In this document: piece by piece, positions 17,535 to 26,469 of the stretch
Numbering within the stretch: position 1 is the first letter of the stretch
Layout of the letters: each line of letters starts with the position of its first letter
NCBI RefSeq assembly: GCF_024448715.1
Contig: NZ_JAMOHZ010000004.1
Coordinates: forward strand, 62,001-126,000
Length of the DNA: 64,000 nt
Direction of reading: 5' to 3'
Source of the DNA: Stutzerimonas stutzeri
Lineage (GTDB): Bacteria; Pseudomonadota; Gammaproteobacteria; Pseudomonadales; Pseudomonadaceae
Notes under the pieces: generated by a model
Databases searched by the model: none
What the model was told of the DNA's origin: nothing
Seen by the model: only the letters and a program-made list of their open reading frames with translations
Position numbers and translations under genes: made by a program

Positions 17535-19685
17535 ATGGCGAAGACGGGCGGGCCCATCGCGGCAGCTAACGGAACCACCTCCAGCATGGCCCTGCAGGCG
17601 GCATCGGAAGATATCTGGGCGCAGAAATACCGCCTGACCCGCAAGGATGGCACCGCGGTCGACGCCGACATTGACGCCACCTGGCAGCGGGTCGCCCGCG
17701 CCCTCGCAGGCGTCGAAACCGGCGAGACCCGCGAGCACTGGTATCAGCGGTTTCTCTGGGCGCTGCGCAACGGTGCCATCCCCGCCGGGCGGATCATTTC
17801 CAATGCTGGCGCGCAGGACTACAAGCCCGCCACATCCACCATCAATTGCACGGTATCCGGCACCATCACCGACTCGATGGACGACATCCTCGGCAAGGTC
17901 CACGAAGCGGGTCTGACGCTCAAGGCGGGCTGCGGCATCGGTTATGAATTCAGCACGCTGCGCCCGCGCGGCTCCTTTGTCTCCGGTGCCGGCGCGCATA
18001 CCAGTGGGCCGCTATCGTTCATGGATATCTTCGACAAGATGTGCTTCACCGTCAGCTCTGCCGGTGGCCGACGCGGCGCGCAAATGGGCACCTTCGATGT
18101 CGGTCATCCTGATGTTCGCGAGTTCATCCGCGCCAAGCGCGAGGACGGTCGCCTGCGCCAGTTCAACCTCAGCCTGTTGATCACCGACGAGTTCATGCAG
18201 GCAGTCGAAGCCGATGATGACTGGCCGCTGCTCTTCCCGCTGCATCTCAAGGAAAAGGCCGAACTGGACCTGGACGATCCGCAGCAGGTGATCTGGCGCG
18301 AATGGCCAGTGCATGAGGGTTACATCGTCCGGGAAGATGGTCTGGTCGCTTGCCGGGTTTACGGGCGGGCCAAGGCGCGTCATCTGTGGGACATGATCAT
18401 GGTGTCCACTTACGACTATGCCGAGCCGGGCTTCATCCTCATCGACCGGGTCAATCAGCTGAACAACAACTGGTGGTGCGAAGACATCCGGGCGACCAAC
18501 CCCTGTGGCGAACAGCCATTGCCGCCGTACGGCTCGTGCCTGCTGGGCTCGATCAACCTGACCCATTTCGTTATCGATCCGTTCGGCGTCGATGCCCGCT
18601 TCGACTGGGACAAATACCGTGAAGTGGTGCGTGTGTTCACCCGGATGCTGGACAACGTGGTGGAGATCAACGGCCTGCCTCTGGCTCAGCAGCGCTACGA
18701 AATCGAGAGCAAGCGGCGCCACGGCATGGGCTTCCTTGGCCTGGGTTCGGCCCTGACGCTGCTCAAACTGCGCTATGGCAGCGCCGAGGCCTGCGTATTC
18801 ACCGAAGAAGTCGCGCGGGAGATGGCACTGGTCGGCTGGGAACAGGCGCTGGAGCTGTCGATGGAAAAGGGGCCGGCGCCGCTGTTGGCCGAAATCTTCG
18901 AAGTGACCGCCGAGATGCTGCGCAAGCGACCGGAAATGAGGGAAGACGGTTATCAGATCGGCGACCGGGTCGCAGGGCGCGTGTTGCACGCCAAGTATTC
19001 ACGCTATATGCAGAAGATCGCCGAGTACGCGCCCGAACTGACCGAACAGCTGGCCGAGCTGGGCGCGCGCTTCACCCACCACAGCTCCATCGCACCCACC
19101 GGCACCATCAGCCTGAGCCTTGCGAACAACGCCTCGAATGGCATCGAGCCGAGCTTCGCTCATCACTATGCACGCAATCTGATTCGCCCAGGCCGCAAGG
19201 CCAAAGAGAAGGTGGAGGTGTTCAGCTACGAACTTTTGGCCTACCGCAGCCGGATCAACGACAGAGCGCAGCCGGGCGTCGTCGATCCGGGGCGCAAGCT
19301 GCCGGACTATTTCATCACCGCCGATGACGTCAGCCCGACCCAGCATGTAGACATCCAGGCCGCCGCGCAGAAATGGATCGACTCATCCATATCCAAGACG
19401 GCCAACGTGCCCACTGACTATCCCTTCGAGGCGTTCAAGGACATCTACCGCTACGCATGGCGGCAGGGCCTGAAGGGTTGCACTACCTTCCGCTTCAACC
19501 CTGCGGCGTTTCAGGGTGTGCTGGTCAAGGAAGCGGATCTGGCAAAGACGCTTTACCGTTTCACGCTCGAGGACGGCAGCGTGGTGGAGCTCAAGGGCAA
19601 TGAAGAGGTCGAATACGATGGCGAAGTGAACACCGCCGCCAATCTGTTCGACGCGTTGAAGGAAGGTTATTACGGGAAATACTGA
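17535..19685 (+). CDS. nrdJa: Adenosylcobalamin-dependent ribonucleotide reductase, large part (NrdJa)
   Basis: Class II reductase making deoxyribonucleotides with a cobalamin-generated radical, independent of oxygen. It has 716 residues from the ATG at 17535; a GTG at 17493 is possible but AGGA sits about 10 bases before the ATG. The substrate-site Cys C105 (NCTVSG) and the active-site NPCGEQPL (C324, E326) are present, with GRRGAQMGTFDVGHPD between. The C-terminal redox domain is carried by a separate gene, nrdJb, 62 bases downstream, as in P. aeruginosa. I saw no clear cobalamin riboswitch in the 198 bases after znuA. Confidence 0.94.
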   Translation: MAKTGGPIAAANGTTSSMALQAASEDIWAQKYRLTRKDGTAVDADIDATWQRVARALAGVETGETREHWYQRFLWALRNGAIPAGRIISNAGAQDYKPATSTINCTVSGTITDSMDDILGKVHEAGLTLKAGCGIGYEFSTLRPRGSFVSGAGAHTSGPLSFMDIFDKMCFTVSSAGGRRGAQMGTFDVGHPDVREFIRAKREDGRLRQFNLSLLITDEFMQAVEADDDWPLLFPLHLKEKAELDLDDPQQVIWREWPVHEGYIVREDGLVACRVYGRAKARHLWDMIMVSTYDYAEPGFILIDRVNQLNNNWWCEDIRATNPCGEQPLPPYGSCLLGSINLTHFVIDPFGVDARFDWDKYREVVRVFTRMLDNVVEINGLPLAQQRYEIESKRRHGMGFLGLGSALTLLKLRYGSAEACVFTEEVAREMALVGWEQALELSMEKGPAPLLAEIFEVTAEMLRKRPEMREDGYQIGDRVAGRVLHAKYSRYMQKIAEYAPELTEQLAELGARFTHHSSIAPTGTISLSLANNASNGIEPSFAHHYARNLIRPGRKAKEKVEVFSYELLAYRSRINDRAQPGVVDPGRKLPDYFITADDVSPTQHVDIQAAAQKWIDSSISKTANVPTDYPFEAFKDIYRYAWRQGLKGCTTFRFNPAAFQGVLVKEADLAKTLYRFTLEDGSVVELKGNEEVEYDGEVNTAANLFDALKEGYYGKY

Positions 19686-19747
19686 CTAGGGATCGACAAG
19701 CGTGAGGGCTGACGATGTGTCTGGCCTCGCTGAAGTCCGGGGGAGCC

Positions 19748-20434
19748 ATGGCGATCAAGATCGAGCAGCGCATCAAGGGTTTCAAGGTGGTGGACGAGGC
19801 CCTCGAACGCCACGCCGTCGTCGAGGAAAAAGCCGGCTCGGTCGTGCAGATGGACGAAAGCCTGCAGCGCCCGGAGGCGCTGATTGGCATCACCTACCGG
19901 ATCAAGTCGCCGCTGTTTGAGCATGCGCTGTTCATCACTATCAACGATGTGGTCCTCAATGCCAGCACGCCCCATGAACAGCGCCGGCCATTCGAGATCT
20001 TCATCAACTCGAAGAACATGGACGACTTTCAGTGGATCGTCGCGCTCACCCGGATCATGTCCGCCGTGTTCCGCAAGGGCGGCGATTGCACCTTTCTGGT
20101 GGAGGAGCTGAAAGCGGTCTTCGATCCGCGTGGCGGCTATCTGAAGAAAGGCGGCGTCTACATGCCTTCCATCGTGGCTGAAATCGGCGGCGTGGTGGAA
20201 CGCCATCTCATTGCCATCGGCATGCTCGAAGGCCAGTCGCTGGACGAAACCCAGCGCAAGTACCTGGCTGAAAAACGCGCCGCCTACGAAGCCAGCCAGG
20301 GCGCCGCGGCGCTGGAACCGGGCGACGGCTTCCCCGCCGGCGCGCAGCTGTGTAGCAAGTGCAGCACCCAGGCGGTGGTGCAGATGGACGGTTGCGCTAC
20401 GTGTTTGAACTGCGGGAATTCGAAGTGCGGGTGA
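19748..20434 (+). CDS. nrdJb: Second chain of split class II ribonucleotide reductase (NrdJb, TSCPD domain)
   Basis: Partner of NrdJa. It has 228 residues: a TSCPD-type domain (about residues 5-160, with NSKNMDDFQWIVALTRIMSAVFRKG) and a C-terminal Cys cluster C202-x2-C205, C216-x2-C219-x2-C222 and C227, which looks like a zinc ribbon or redox shuttle. P. aeruginosa needs both NrdJa and NrdJb for class II activity. Homologues suggest MAIKIEQRIKGF as the start, yet its GGGGGAG is only two bases away; ATG at 19715 has a better spaced GAGGG, adding 11 residues. Confidence 0.88.
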   Translation: MAIKIEQRIKGFKVVDEALERHAVVEEKAGSVVQMDESLQRPEALIGITYRIKSPLFEHALFITINDVVLNASTPHEQRRPFEIFINSKNMDDFQWIVALTRIMSAVFRKGGDCTFLVEELKAVFDPRGGYLKKGGVYMPSIVAEIGGVVERHLIAIGMLEGQSLDETQRKYLAEKRAAYEASQGAAALEPGDGFPAGAQLCSKCSTQAVVQMDGCATCLNCGNSKCG

Positions 20435-20478
20435 GGCGACGACTCGGAAGTGGCAATTCGGCTGATTAGCGCAAAGCG

Positions 20479-21036
20479 TCAGTCTGGCGCATGAATCTTA
20501 AGATCTGGCCAGGTCGCGAGCCAATTCTTCAACCGCAGGCGATTCAAATACTCGTCGCGCTTCGCTCTCTCGAATCCTGTGGTGGGCCGGACTATCAGGT
20601 TGAAAAGGTCGTCCAGGCCGAATGGGGCAGCTACCTCGATGCCATGCTCGGTAAGCCTTACAGCGATTGCAGTGGCTGTCTCTGGCCAATAGCTCATGGC
20701 ATCGGTTGCCGAGTCATAAGGAAGGTCAGCGTTGCGAAGATGCATACGTGCCTGGTTTTTCACCGACCAATCAAGCGTGCTGTCCATGCATCGCAAAACG
20801 GCTTCGAATGCTGCATCTGTTTGCGCACTAGCACGCTCGCGGTCGAACCAGATCACGTCGATATCGGCCGGCAGGTTCGAATGAGAGCGTTGATGCAGTT
20901 GATCCCATATCGCGCTACGCACAAAACCAGCAGCCACCCAACAATCCGGCAGTCCCAGCTCCTTTACCAAGCGAAGAATCCGCATGCGTACTGGGTCGTT
21001 AGTAATGATGGCTTGTAGGTGGGTTAGGTTCTGCAT
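20479..21036 (-). CDS. Nucleotidyltransferase family protein (NTP_transf_6 / DUF925 type)
   Basis: A 185-residue cytoplasmic protein. The nucleotidyltransferase core is visible as AAGFVRSAIWDQLH followed by the metal-binding ADIDVIWFDRE (two Asp). The mid part has MSYWPETATAIAVRL and the C-terminus has FNLIVRPTTGFERAKRDEYLNRL, typical of this family of unknown substrate. It converges on nrdJb. It is the first gene of the accessory stretch between nrdJb and thrB and appears somewhat less GC-rich than its neighbours. Confidence 0.82.
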   Translation of the reverse strand: MQNLTHLQAIITNDPVRMRILRLVKELGLPDCWVAAGFVRSAIWDQLHQRSHSNLPADIDVIWFDRERASAQTDAAFEAVLRCMDSTLDWSVKNQARMHLRNADLPYDSATDAMSYWPETATAIAVRLTEHGIEVAAPFGLDDLFNLIVRPTTGFERAKRDEYLNRLRLKNWLATWPDLKIHAPD

Positions 21037-21155
21037 GGATGCGCGTTGTCTAAGTGCAGTTCACTAACTATCTGGCCGCGACGATGGAGCTTTTGGGCCG
21101 CAAGCAGCTATTGGAAGGCTGTTTTCGACCCGAAATGATGCTCGTCCCGTCGATC

Positions 21156-21752
21156 TCACATTCCGTTATGGAAGTCACTGTGTTCAAGCTGGATGCGATC
21201 CCTCAGGCCTTGCATCGCGTGGGCATATTCGCCAAGCACACGCAGAGCCCAGTCAGCGCGGCGGCGGATGCGAATGTCGTCTTCGCTGGTGCCCTTTGCG
21301 CTGTTCATGACCTGATCGACCTGGCGGATCACCAGTTGTTCGGGCAAGTAGCAGATCCGCGAGTTCTTGTAGCTGGAAGCGCGTAGCTCGGACAGCGGGT
21401 AGGCGCCTCCCAGGCCCGCGGACACACCGACCAGCAGCGCCGGTTTGTGAGCCAACTCGCGATAACCCGCATATAGGAACAGGTTTTTCAGCGCTGGGCA
21501 GGCCATGCCGTGCCACTCGGGTGTGATGACCACCAGCGCATCGGCGCGCTGCAACTGTTCGGCATGCTCTTCCCAAGCCTCGTCTACCGGTGGCGCCGGC
21601 CACAGCGGCAGGGGAGCGCGGCCAAGATCGACGACTTGGGCTTCTGCGCAGATTTCCAGCACCTGCAGGCGCTCGGCCAAGTAGCGCGCAACCTTGGCGG
21701 ACTGGCTGGTTGGCTGGCTGGAGCCAGCGATCAGGGTGACATTCAGATTCAT
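21156..21752 (-). CDS. NADPH-dependent FMN reductase family protein
   Basis: A 198-residue flavodoxin-like reductase. The FMN phosphate loop is AGSSQPTSQSAK near residue 9, and VVITPEWHGMACPALKNLF near residue 76 is the second flavin-contact region. It is expected to reduce FMN or quinones with NADPH in the cytoplasm. The start overlaps the stop of the upstream fatty acid hydroxylase gene (ATGA), so it may supply electrons to that di-iron enzyme; this is inference from coupling only. Confidence 0.86.
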   Translation of the reverse strand: MNLNVTLIAGSSQPTSQSAKVARYLAERLQVLEICAEAQVVDLGRAPLPLWPAPPVDEAWEEHAEQLQRADALVVITPEWHGMACPALKNLFLYAGYRELAHKPALLVGVSAGLGGAYPLSELRASSYKNSRICYLPEQLVIRQVDQVMNSAKGTSEDDIRIRRRADWALRVLGEYAHAMQGLRDRIQLEHSDFHNGM

Positions 21753-22603
21753 CGTGCTATCTCCGTATTGTCCTGCGGCTGAGCGTTCGGTTGCGCGTCG
21801 CGCATCAAAGGCCAGAACACCTCTTGTTGCCAGCTCACCGGCCGCATATCTTCGATGCCGTAGGCTGGCGGGCGGCGGCGGGTGATCTTGGCAGTGCCAA
21901 ACAGCACGTCCCAGAAGAACAGCAGGTTGCCGAAGTTGCCCTTGTAGTTGGTTATTCCGTCCTCGGCGTTCAGGCCGTGGTGGGCTGAATGGGTGGACGG
22001 CGTGGAGATGGTCCGCTCCAGCAGCCACATGAACGGGCGCAAGGCCCGGATTCGGTAGAGCCTGTCGTCCCAGGGCACGCTGCTGTGCGCGCCAAATATC
22101 ACCAACATCTTCACGATCAGATAGCCATAGTAAAAGTTGGCCAGCCCCATAAAGACCAGTGCGCTGGTCAGCCAGATGCCGGGCATCAGCATGTAATAGA
22201 AGCTGTTGTTGCGGTAGACGATGCGGATGCTCATATACGGCGCCGAATGGTGCGCGCGGTGCAGGGCGTACAGGAAAGGCACGCGGTGCGTCAGGCGGTG
22301 CCACCAGTATTGCGTCATGTCGTCGAGCACGAGAAACAGACCGAGTGCGGCGTACCACGGCACGTCCGCAAGGCGGCCCTGTAATTGGGGTGCGAAATGC
22401 CCGAGCAATTGGTGAGTGGCGATCATGATCAACGGAAAGGTGATCAGCAGCAGGATGCCCGAGCCGAAGATTTCCAGCATGGCGTCGCGTCGGCTGGAGG
22501 CGGGTTGACGGAAGCGGGCGCAGGCCATTTCCAGCAGCATGAAGGCAACGAAAATGGCGACCACCACGGGGGTTGGATTATTGGCTAACAGTTCGGAGTT
22601 CAT
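21749..22603 (-). CDS. Fatty acid hydroxylase / sterol desaturase superfamily protein
   Basis: Integral membrane di-iron oxygenase of 284 residues with about four helix pairs. All three His boxes are present: H102-RLT-H106, H115-RA-H118-H119 and H205-SA-H208-H209. The superfamily hydroxylates or desaturates lipids; the substrate cannot be read from the sequence. It is coupled to a flavin reductase (four-base overlap) and faces a divergent AraC-type regulator across about 70 bases, which suggests an inducible lipid-modification unit. Confidence 0.87.
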   Translation of the reverse strand: MNSELLANNPTPVVVAIFVAFMLLEMACARFRQPASSRRDAMLEIFGSGILLLITFPLIMIATHQLLGHFAPQLQGRLADVPWYAALGLFLVLDDMTQYWWHRLTHRVPFLYALHRAHHSAPYMSIRIVYRNNSFYYMLMPGIWLTSALVFMGLANFYYGYLIVKMLVIFGAHSSVPWDDRLYRIRALRPFMWLLERTISTPSTHSAHHGLNAEDGITNYKGNFGNLLFFWDVLFGTAKITRRRPPAYGIEDMRPVSWQQEVFWPLMRDAQPNAQPQDNTEIAR

Positions 22604-22673
22604 GGCACTCTCTTGTTGGTTTGCGCATCAAGGCGCGGCATCAACATAAGAAAACAGGGGCTTGGCCCGCGTC

Positions 22674-23627
22674 ATGCGTGAAATGGACAGAAATCCCCGA
22701 GAAGTGGCCAATCCGCAGCGCTACCACCGCGGCGCGTTGGGCTTGGTTCTGGAGCGTCACCTACAAGCCATGCGCCGGCATCGCGAAGGGGACTACAGCA
22801 TGGTTGCCCTGGAAGAGTTACTGGCGGAAGCGCAGCAGCATGACGCTGCTATCGGCCTGCATCTGTTTGCGCATTTCACTGCACAGGATCGGCACGTCCT
22901 GGCGATATCGGCCAGCTACTGCGCTGACGTGGGGGACGCCATGCGGCTCTGGGCGCGCTATGGCCGGTTGGCGTCTGACATGGACACCATCGATTACGTC
23001 GAAACTGAGCGGGATGCAGGCGTCCAGGTGACGATCGATGCGCCAAACGACCTTGCTCGCTTCACCATCGAGCACTACTTCGTAATGAGCCTGACCGTGA
23101 TGCGCGAGGCCAGTAACCACTTGCTGCAGCCGTCGCGAGTGGAGTTCAGTCACCCCCGTCCCGCATATCACGCGCATTACAACGAGGCGTTCGGTGATTC
23201 GGTGCATTTCGGTTGTGCAAGCAATCGCTTGTGCTTCGCTCTGGATGACCTTGCCATACCGCTACTGACTCGCCACGCCGGGATGCACGAGATCATTTGT
23301 CAGGAACTGGAACGCCGCCTGGGACGCCAGCGACAGCTCAGCGGCTGGGCCGGGAAACTGGCGCGCAACATGCGTGAAGCGCTGGCCGAAGGCCGAATTC
23401 CGCGGTTGGAAGAGCAGGCCGCAGCGTTGCATCAGAGTGCGCGGACCTTGCGCCGACGTCTGGATGATCAGGGGTTGAGCTTCCGCCAGTTGCTCGATCT
23501 GGTGCGGGCGGAGCTGGAGCAGCACTTCGAATTGCAGGGCCTGGCCGCTGGCGAGATTGCCTCGCGCCTGGGCTATGGCGATCAGGACGCTTATCAGCAT
23601 GCCCGCCGACGGTGGCTTGAGCATTGA
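22674..23627 (+). CDS. AraC-family regulator with arabinose-binding-like (PF12625-type) N-domain
   Basis: A 317-residue regulator. The N-terminal part (FTIEHYFVMSLTVMREASNHLLQPSRVEFSH in pieces, about residues 125-165) resembles the OruR/ArgR-like ligand domain. The C-terminal helix-turn-helix pair runs from LEEQAAALHQSARTLRRRLDDQG to IASRLGYGDQDAYQHA and stops soon after RRRWLEH, a slightly short tail for the family. I take ATG 22674; a TTG at 22662 and an ATG at 22683 are alternatives. It probably controls the divergent hydroxylase-reductase pair. Confidence 0.82.
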   Translation: MREMDRNPREVANPQRYHRGALGLVLERHLQAMRRHREGDYSMVALEELLAEAQQHDAAIGLHLFAHFTAQDRHVLAISASYCADVGDAMRLWARYGRLASDMDTIDYVETERDAGVQVTIDAPNDLARFTIEHYFVMSLTVMREASNHLLQPSRVEFSHPRPAYHAHYNEAFGDSVHFGCASNRLCFALDDLAIPLLTRHAGMHEIICQELERRLGRQRQLSGWAGKLARNMREALAEGRIPRLEEQAAALHQSARTLRRRLDDQGLSFRQLLDLVRAELEQHFELQGLAAGEIASRLGYGDQDAYQHARRRWLEH

Positions 23628-23766
23628 GATTCGTCTGTCTTACAGGTGCGAGCTCTGATCCGTACGCTGATGACATAGTCCTGGCCGGGTGGCGGACACG
23701 TGTCTACGCTTGGGCCAAAAGCGGACTGGCATGGAGCTTTACGTAAGGCTTAACCCAGTTGCTGCG

Positions 23767-24732
23767 TTAGCGGCGACTGTTCGGATCCAGTGCGTTCGCT
23801 CCTGCCGCCCGCAGCCCAACGAGGTTTGGCATGCGGCTACGGATCAATTCGGCGAATAAGCGCAGCTTGGCGGGATCGCTGCGCGCATGTGGGTAGATCA
23901 GGTAGACAGGCAAAGGTGGTGCCTGCCACTGCGGTATCAATTGAATCAAGCGGCCCTCGTCAAGATCTCGGGCGACGATCCAAGCTGAGCTGACACAAGC
24001 GCCGAGCCCGGCGAGCGCTGCGCTACGCAGAGCGTAGAGGCTGTCAGTGCTCACTCGGGGCTGGATCGAAAAACGGTGAGAGCGCCCATCCGCCAAGCAA
24101 GTCAGTACAACCTCGTCGGTGTAATAGGTCCGTAGAGCCAGCCAGGGCAACCGCTGGAGTTCTTCGGTCGAGCCAGGTAACGGCTCGCTGCCCAACAGTT
24201 TCGGCGCCGCGACCACAATCCGGGGCACCTCGCCGAGGCGGATGGCGATCACCGAAGGATCCTCGATGACGCCGACCTGGATCGCACAATCAATCCCCTC
24301 GGCCACGAAGTCGGGCCTGCGATCATGCAGCACCCATTCCACGCTCACGTTCGGATACTGGTGCAGGTATTCCCCTAGCGGGGCGATCAACTGGTCCTGC
24401 CCGAAGGCGTGCGGTACCTGCACGCGGAGCGTTCCGCGAGGGTCCTCGCGGGCGCCGAGCAGCTCGGCTTCCATCTCCGTCCAGCTTTCCAGTACCTGTT
24501 TGGCGTAGGTGTAGCACCGCTCTCCGTCACCGGTTAATTGCATACCGTGGGTCGAGCGGTTGAGCAGCTGCAGGCCAAGCGACCTTTCCAGCGTCTGCAG
24601 GCGACGGCTAACGGTGGGTTGGGTCGTGCTCAGCTGCGCGGCGGCAGCCGATAGGCTGCCGGCCTCGACAATGCGGATGAAGGTACGCAGCAATTCGATG
24701 CGATCAAGACCGGGTACAACAGGTTCGTTCAT
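23767..24732 (-). CDS. LysR-family transcriptional regulator
   Basis: A 321-residue LTTR. The winged helix is at about residues 11-70 (LLRTFIRIVEAGSLSAAAAQL, TQPTVSRRLQTLE), followed by a linker and a periplasmic-binding-like effector domain. The subgroup with VEWVLHDRRPDFVAEGIDCAI is that of many regulators controlling oxidoreductases or efflux genes. ATG at 24732 was chosen as homologues begin close to the helix-turn-helix. It is divergent from the MFS gene at 24824 and is its likely regulator. Confidence 0.87.
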   Translation of the reverse strand: MNEPVVPGLDRIELLRTFIRIVEAGSLSAAAAQLSTTQPTVSRRLQTLERSLGLQLLNRSTHGMQLTGDGERCYTYAKQVLESWTEMEAELLGAREDPRGTLRVQVPHAFGQDQLIAPLGEYLHQYPNVSVEWVLHDRRPDFVAEGIDCAIQVGVIEDPSVIAIRLGEVPRIVVAAPKLLGSEPLPGSTEELQRLPWLALRTYYTDEVVLTCLADGRSHRFSIQPRVSTDSLYALRSAALAGLGACVSSAWIVARDLDEGRLIQLIPQWQAPPLPVYLIYPHARSDPAKLRLFAELIRSRMPNLVGLRAAGANALDPNSRR

Positions 24733-24823
24733 ACGCTGCTCGCATAACAGATTTGAGGCTACTACAGAGCTTTTCAATACGCGATGAGAATGACGCTACC
24801 GTTCAGATCACTCGGAAATCGCC

Positions 24824-26035
24824 ATGACCTCTGCACATCTCTCTCCCGCGCTTGAACAGAGCGCGTTCGCGCCTTCACGCGGGCTCGTTTTTTTATTGGC
24901 TGCAGGCGCTGGCCTCAGCGTCGCCACCTTGTATTACAGCCAGCCAATATTGGCAGTACTGGGAGCGGACACCCAGGCAGGCGAGTATGCGATAGGGATG
25001 ATCCCGATGCTTACGCAGCTTGGCTATGCGCTGGGCATCTTCCTGTTGGCGCCGTTGGGAGACCGGTACGATCGACGTCAGATCATTCTTGCGAAGGCCT
25101 TCATGCTCATGTTGGCCTTGTTGCTCAGCAGCATCGCGCCGGGGGGCGGCACCCTGCTTATCGCCAGCCTGGCGATTGGTCTCGCCGCCACAATGGCCCA
25201 AGACATCGTTCCGGCTGCCGCGACCCTCGCGCCAGAGGCGCAACGTGGGAAGGTTGTCGGAACGGTCATGACCGGTCTGCTGCTGGGTATCCTGCTCTCC
25301 CGGGTCCTGAGCGGCTTGATTGCCGATCAGTTCGGTTGGCGTGCGGTATACGGGTTGGCGGCGGTCTCCATTGCGCTGGTCGGCGTTGGCGCCTGGCGCG
25401 GGTTGCCGCGATTCGCACCGACTACATCGCTGGGATACGGCGCGCTGCTCGGGTCGATGGCAAACCTCTGGTCCCGGTATCCAGCCTTGCGTCGCGCTGC
25501 AATTTCCCAAGGTTTGTTGTCGGTCGCGTTCAGTGCATTCTGGTCGACACTCGCCGTGATGCTTCATGCCAACTTCGGGTTGGGCAGTGCGGCGGCCGGT
25601 GCGTTCGGGCTTGCAGGTGCTGCTGGTGCCTTGGCCGCCCCATTAGCTGGCCGGCTGGCCGATCGCAGTGGGCCCGAGCGTGTGACTCGCCTTGGCGCGG
25701 CATTGACTGCAATCTCTTTCGCCGCATTAGGCCTGGCAAATGTAGTTCCAGTTGATGCTCAGCTGGGCTTGATCGTGGTAGCCGCCATCGGTTTCGACTT
25801 CGGTATTCAGGCGACGCTGGTCGCCCATCAGACGATTGTCTACGGCATCGATCCGCCTGCACGCAGTCGCTTGAATGCAGCGCTGTTCACAGGCGTGTTT
25901 ATCGGAATGGCGACCGGCGCCGGAGTGGGGAGTGTGGTCTTTGCCGAGTGGGGCTGGAGCGGAGTGGTTGTGCTAGCGACCGTGGCGTCTATCGGCGCGC
26001 TGGTTGTGCGGCTGGCACCTCGCGCCAGACCATGA
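24824..26035 (+). CDS. MFS transporter (drug/arabinose-efflux type)
   Basis: A 403-residue, 12-helix major facilitator. The signature GDRYDRRQIILAK follows helix 2 (about residue 85), and GRLADRSGPERVTRLG is the equivalent loop in the second half. The helix 1 region ATLYYSQPILAVLG resembles the YnfM/sugar efflux group. Substrate unknown. Adjacent and divergent to a LysR regulator, 91 bases apart, a common arrangement for inducible efflux. Confidence 0.86.
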   Translation: MTSAHLSPALEQSAFAPSRGLVFLLAAGAGLSVATLYYSQPILAVLGADTQAGEYAIGMIPMLTQLGYALGIFLLAPLGDRYDRRQIILAKAFMLMLALLLSSIAPGGGTLLIASLAIGLAATMAQDIVPAAATLAPEAQRGKVVGTVMTGLLLGILLSRVLSGLIADQFGWRAVYGLAAVSIALVGVGAWRGLPRFAPTTSLGYGALLGSMANLWSRYPALRRAAISQGLLSVAFSAFWSTLAVMLHANFGLGSAAAGAFGLAGAAGALAAPLAGRLADRSGPERVTRLGAALTAISFAALGLANVVPVDAQLGLIVVAAIGFDFGIQATLVAHQTIVYGIDPPARSRLNAALFTGVFIGMATGAGVGSVVFAEWGWSGVVVLATVASIGALVVRLAPRARP

Positions 26036-26102
26036 CGGCTAATCGGTTGCATAACGGAGCTGCATCCGTCTCGAGGAGTACGGATCCGATAGTGGCCAAG
26101 AG

Positions 26103-26358
26103 CTGACACTGTCCAACCGGAGAAACCAGCCAGAAAGCAGACGATGGCGCTCTCCCGGCTTGCCGGTTAACCAGCGAAGCTGCATTACGTGAGTTGGCGG
26201 AAGAGGCTGGCATCAGCGACGCCGTGATTGGTGGCAATTGGGCTTTTGAATGCCGACTATCTTGGTCAGGTAAGGTCGTTTCAACTGTCGACGACCCCCT
26301 TATGGCGATTGCCATCCTATGTTTCAGCGAGCGCTCACCTTTCTGCGCGAGCCGCTGA
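26103..26358 (+). pseudogene. Remnant of a NUDIX hydrolase
   Basis: Two adjoining frames give a recognisable NUDIX core. Frame starting at 26103 reads LTLSNRRNQPESRRWRSPG, like the strand before the LPGG of NUDIX enzymes. The frame from about 26161 reads SEAALRELAEEAGIS, matching the REuxEExGu helix of the NUDIX box, and continues to a stop at 26356. The Gly and first Glu of the box appear lost in a small deletion and frameshift between them. No start codon with a ribosome site is present. This is the only content I see in the 434-base gap. Confidence 0.5.
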
Positions 26359-26469
26359 AAATGAGTGGCGACTGGGCAGATGAGCAGCGCTGATTCGATT
26401 GTCGAATGCTGCGCTAAGCGTGTGGCTGGGTTGCAACAGACTTGGCTGAATCAACCCGCAGCGTTAGCG

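Noticed and set aside
26319..26394. Short ORF MFQRALTFLREPLKMSGDWA at the end of the NUDIX remnant
   Set aside because: No ribosome site and no known family; most likely a chance frame in decayed DNA.
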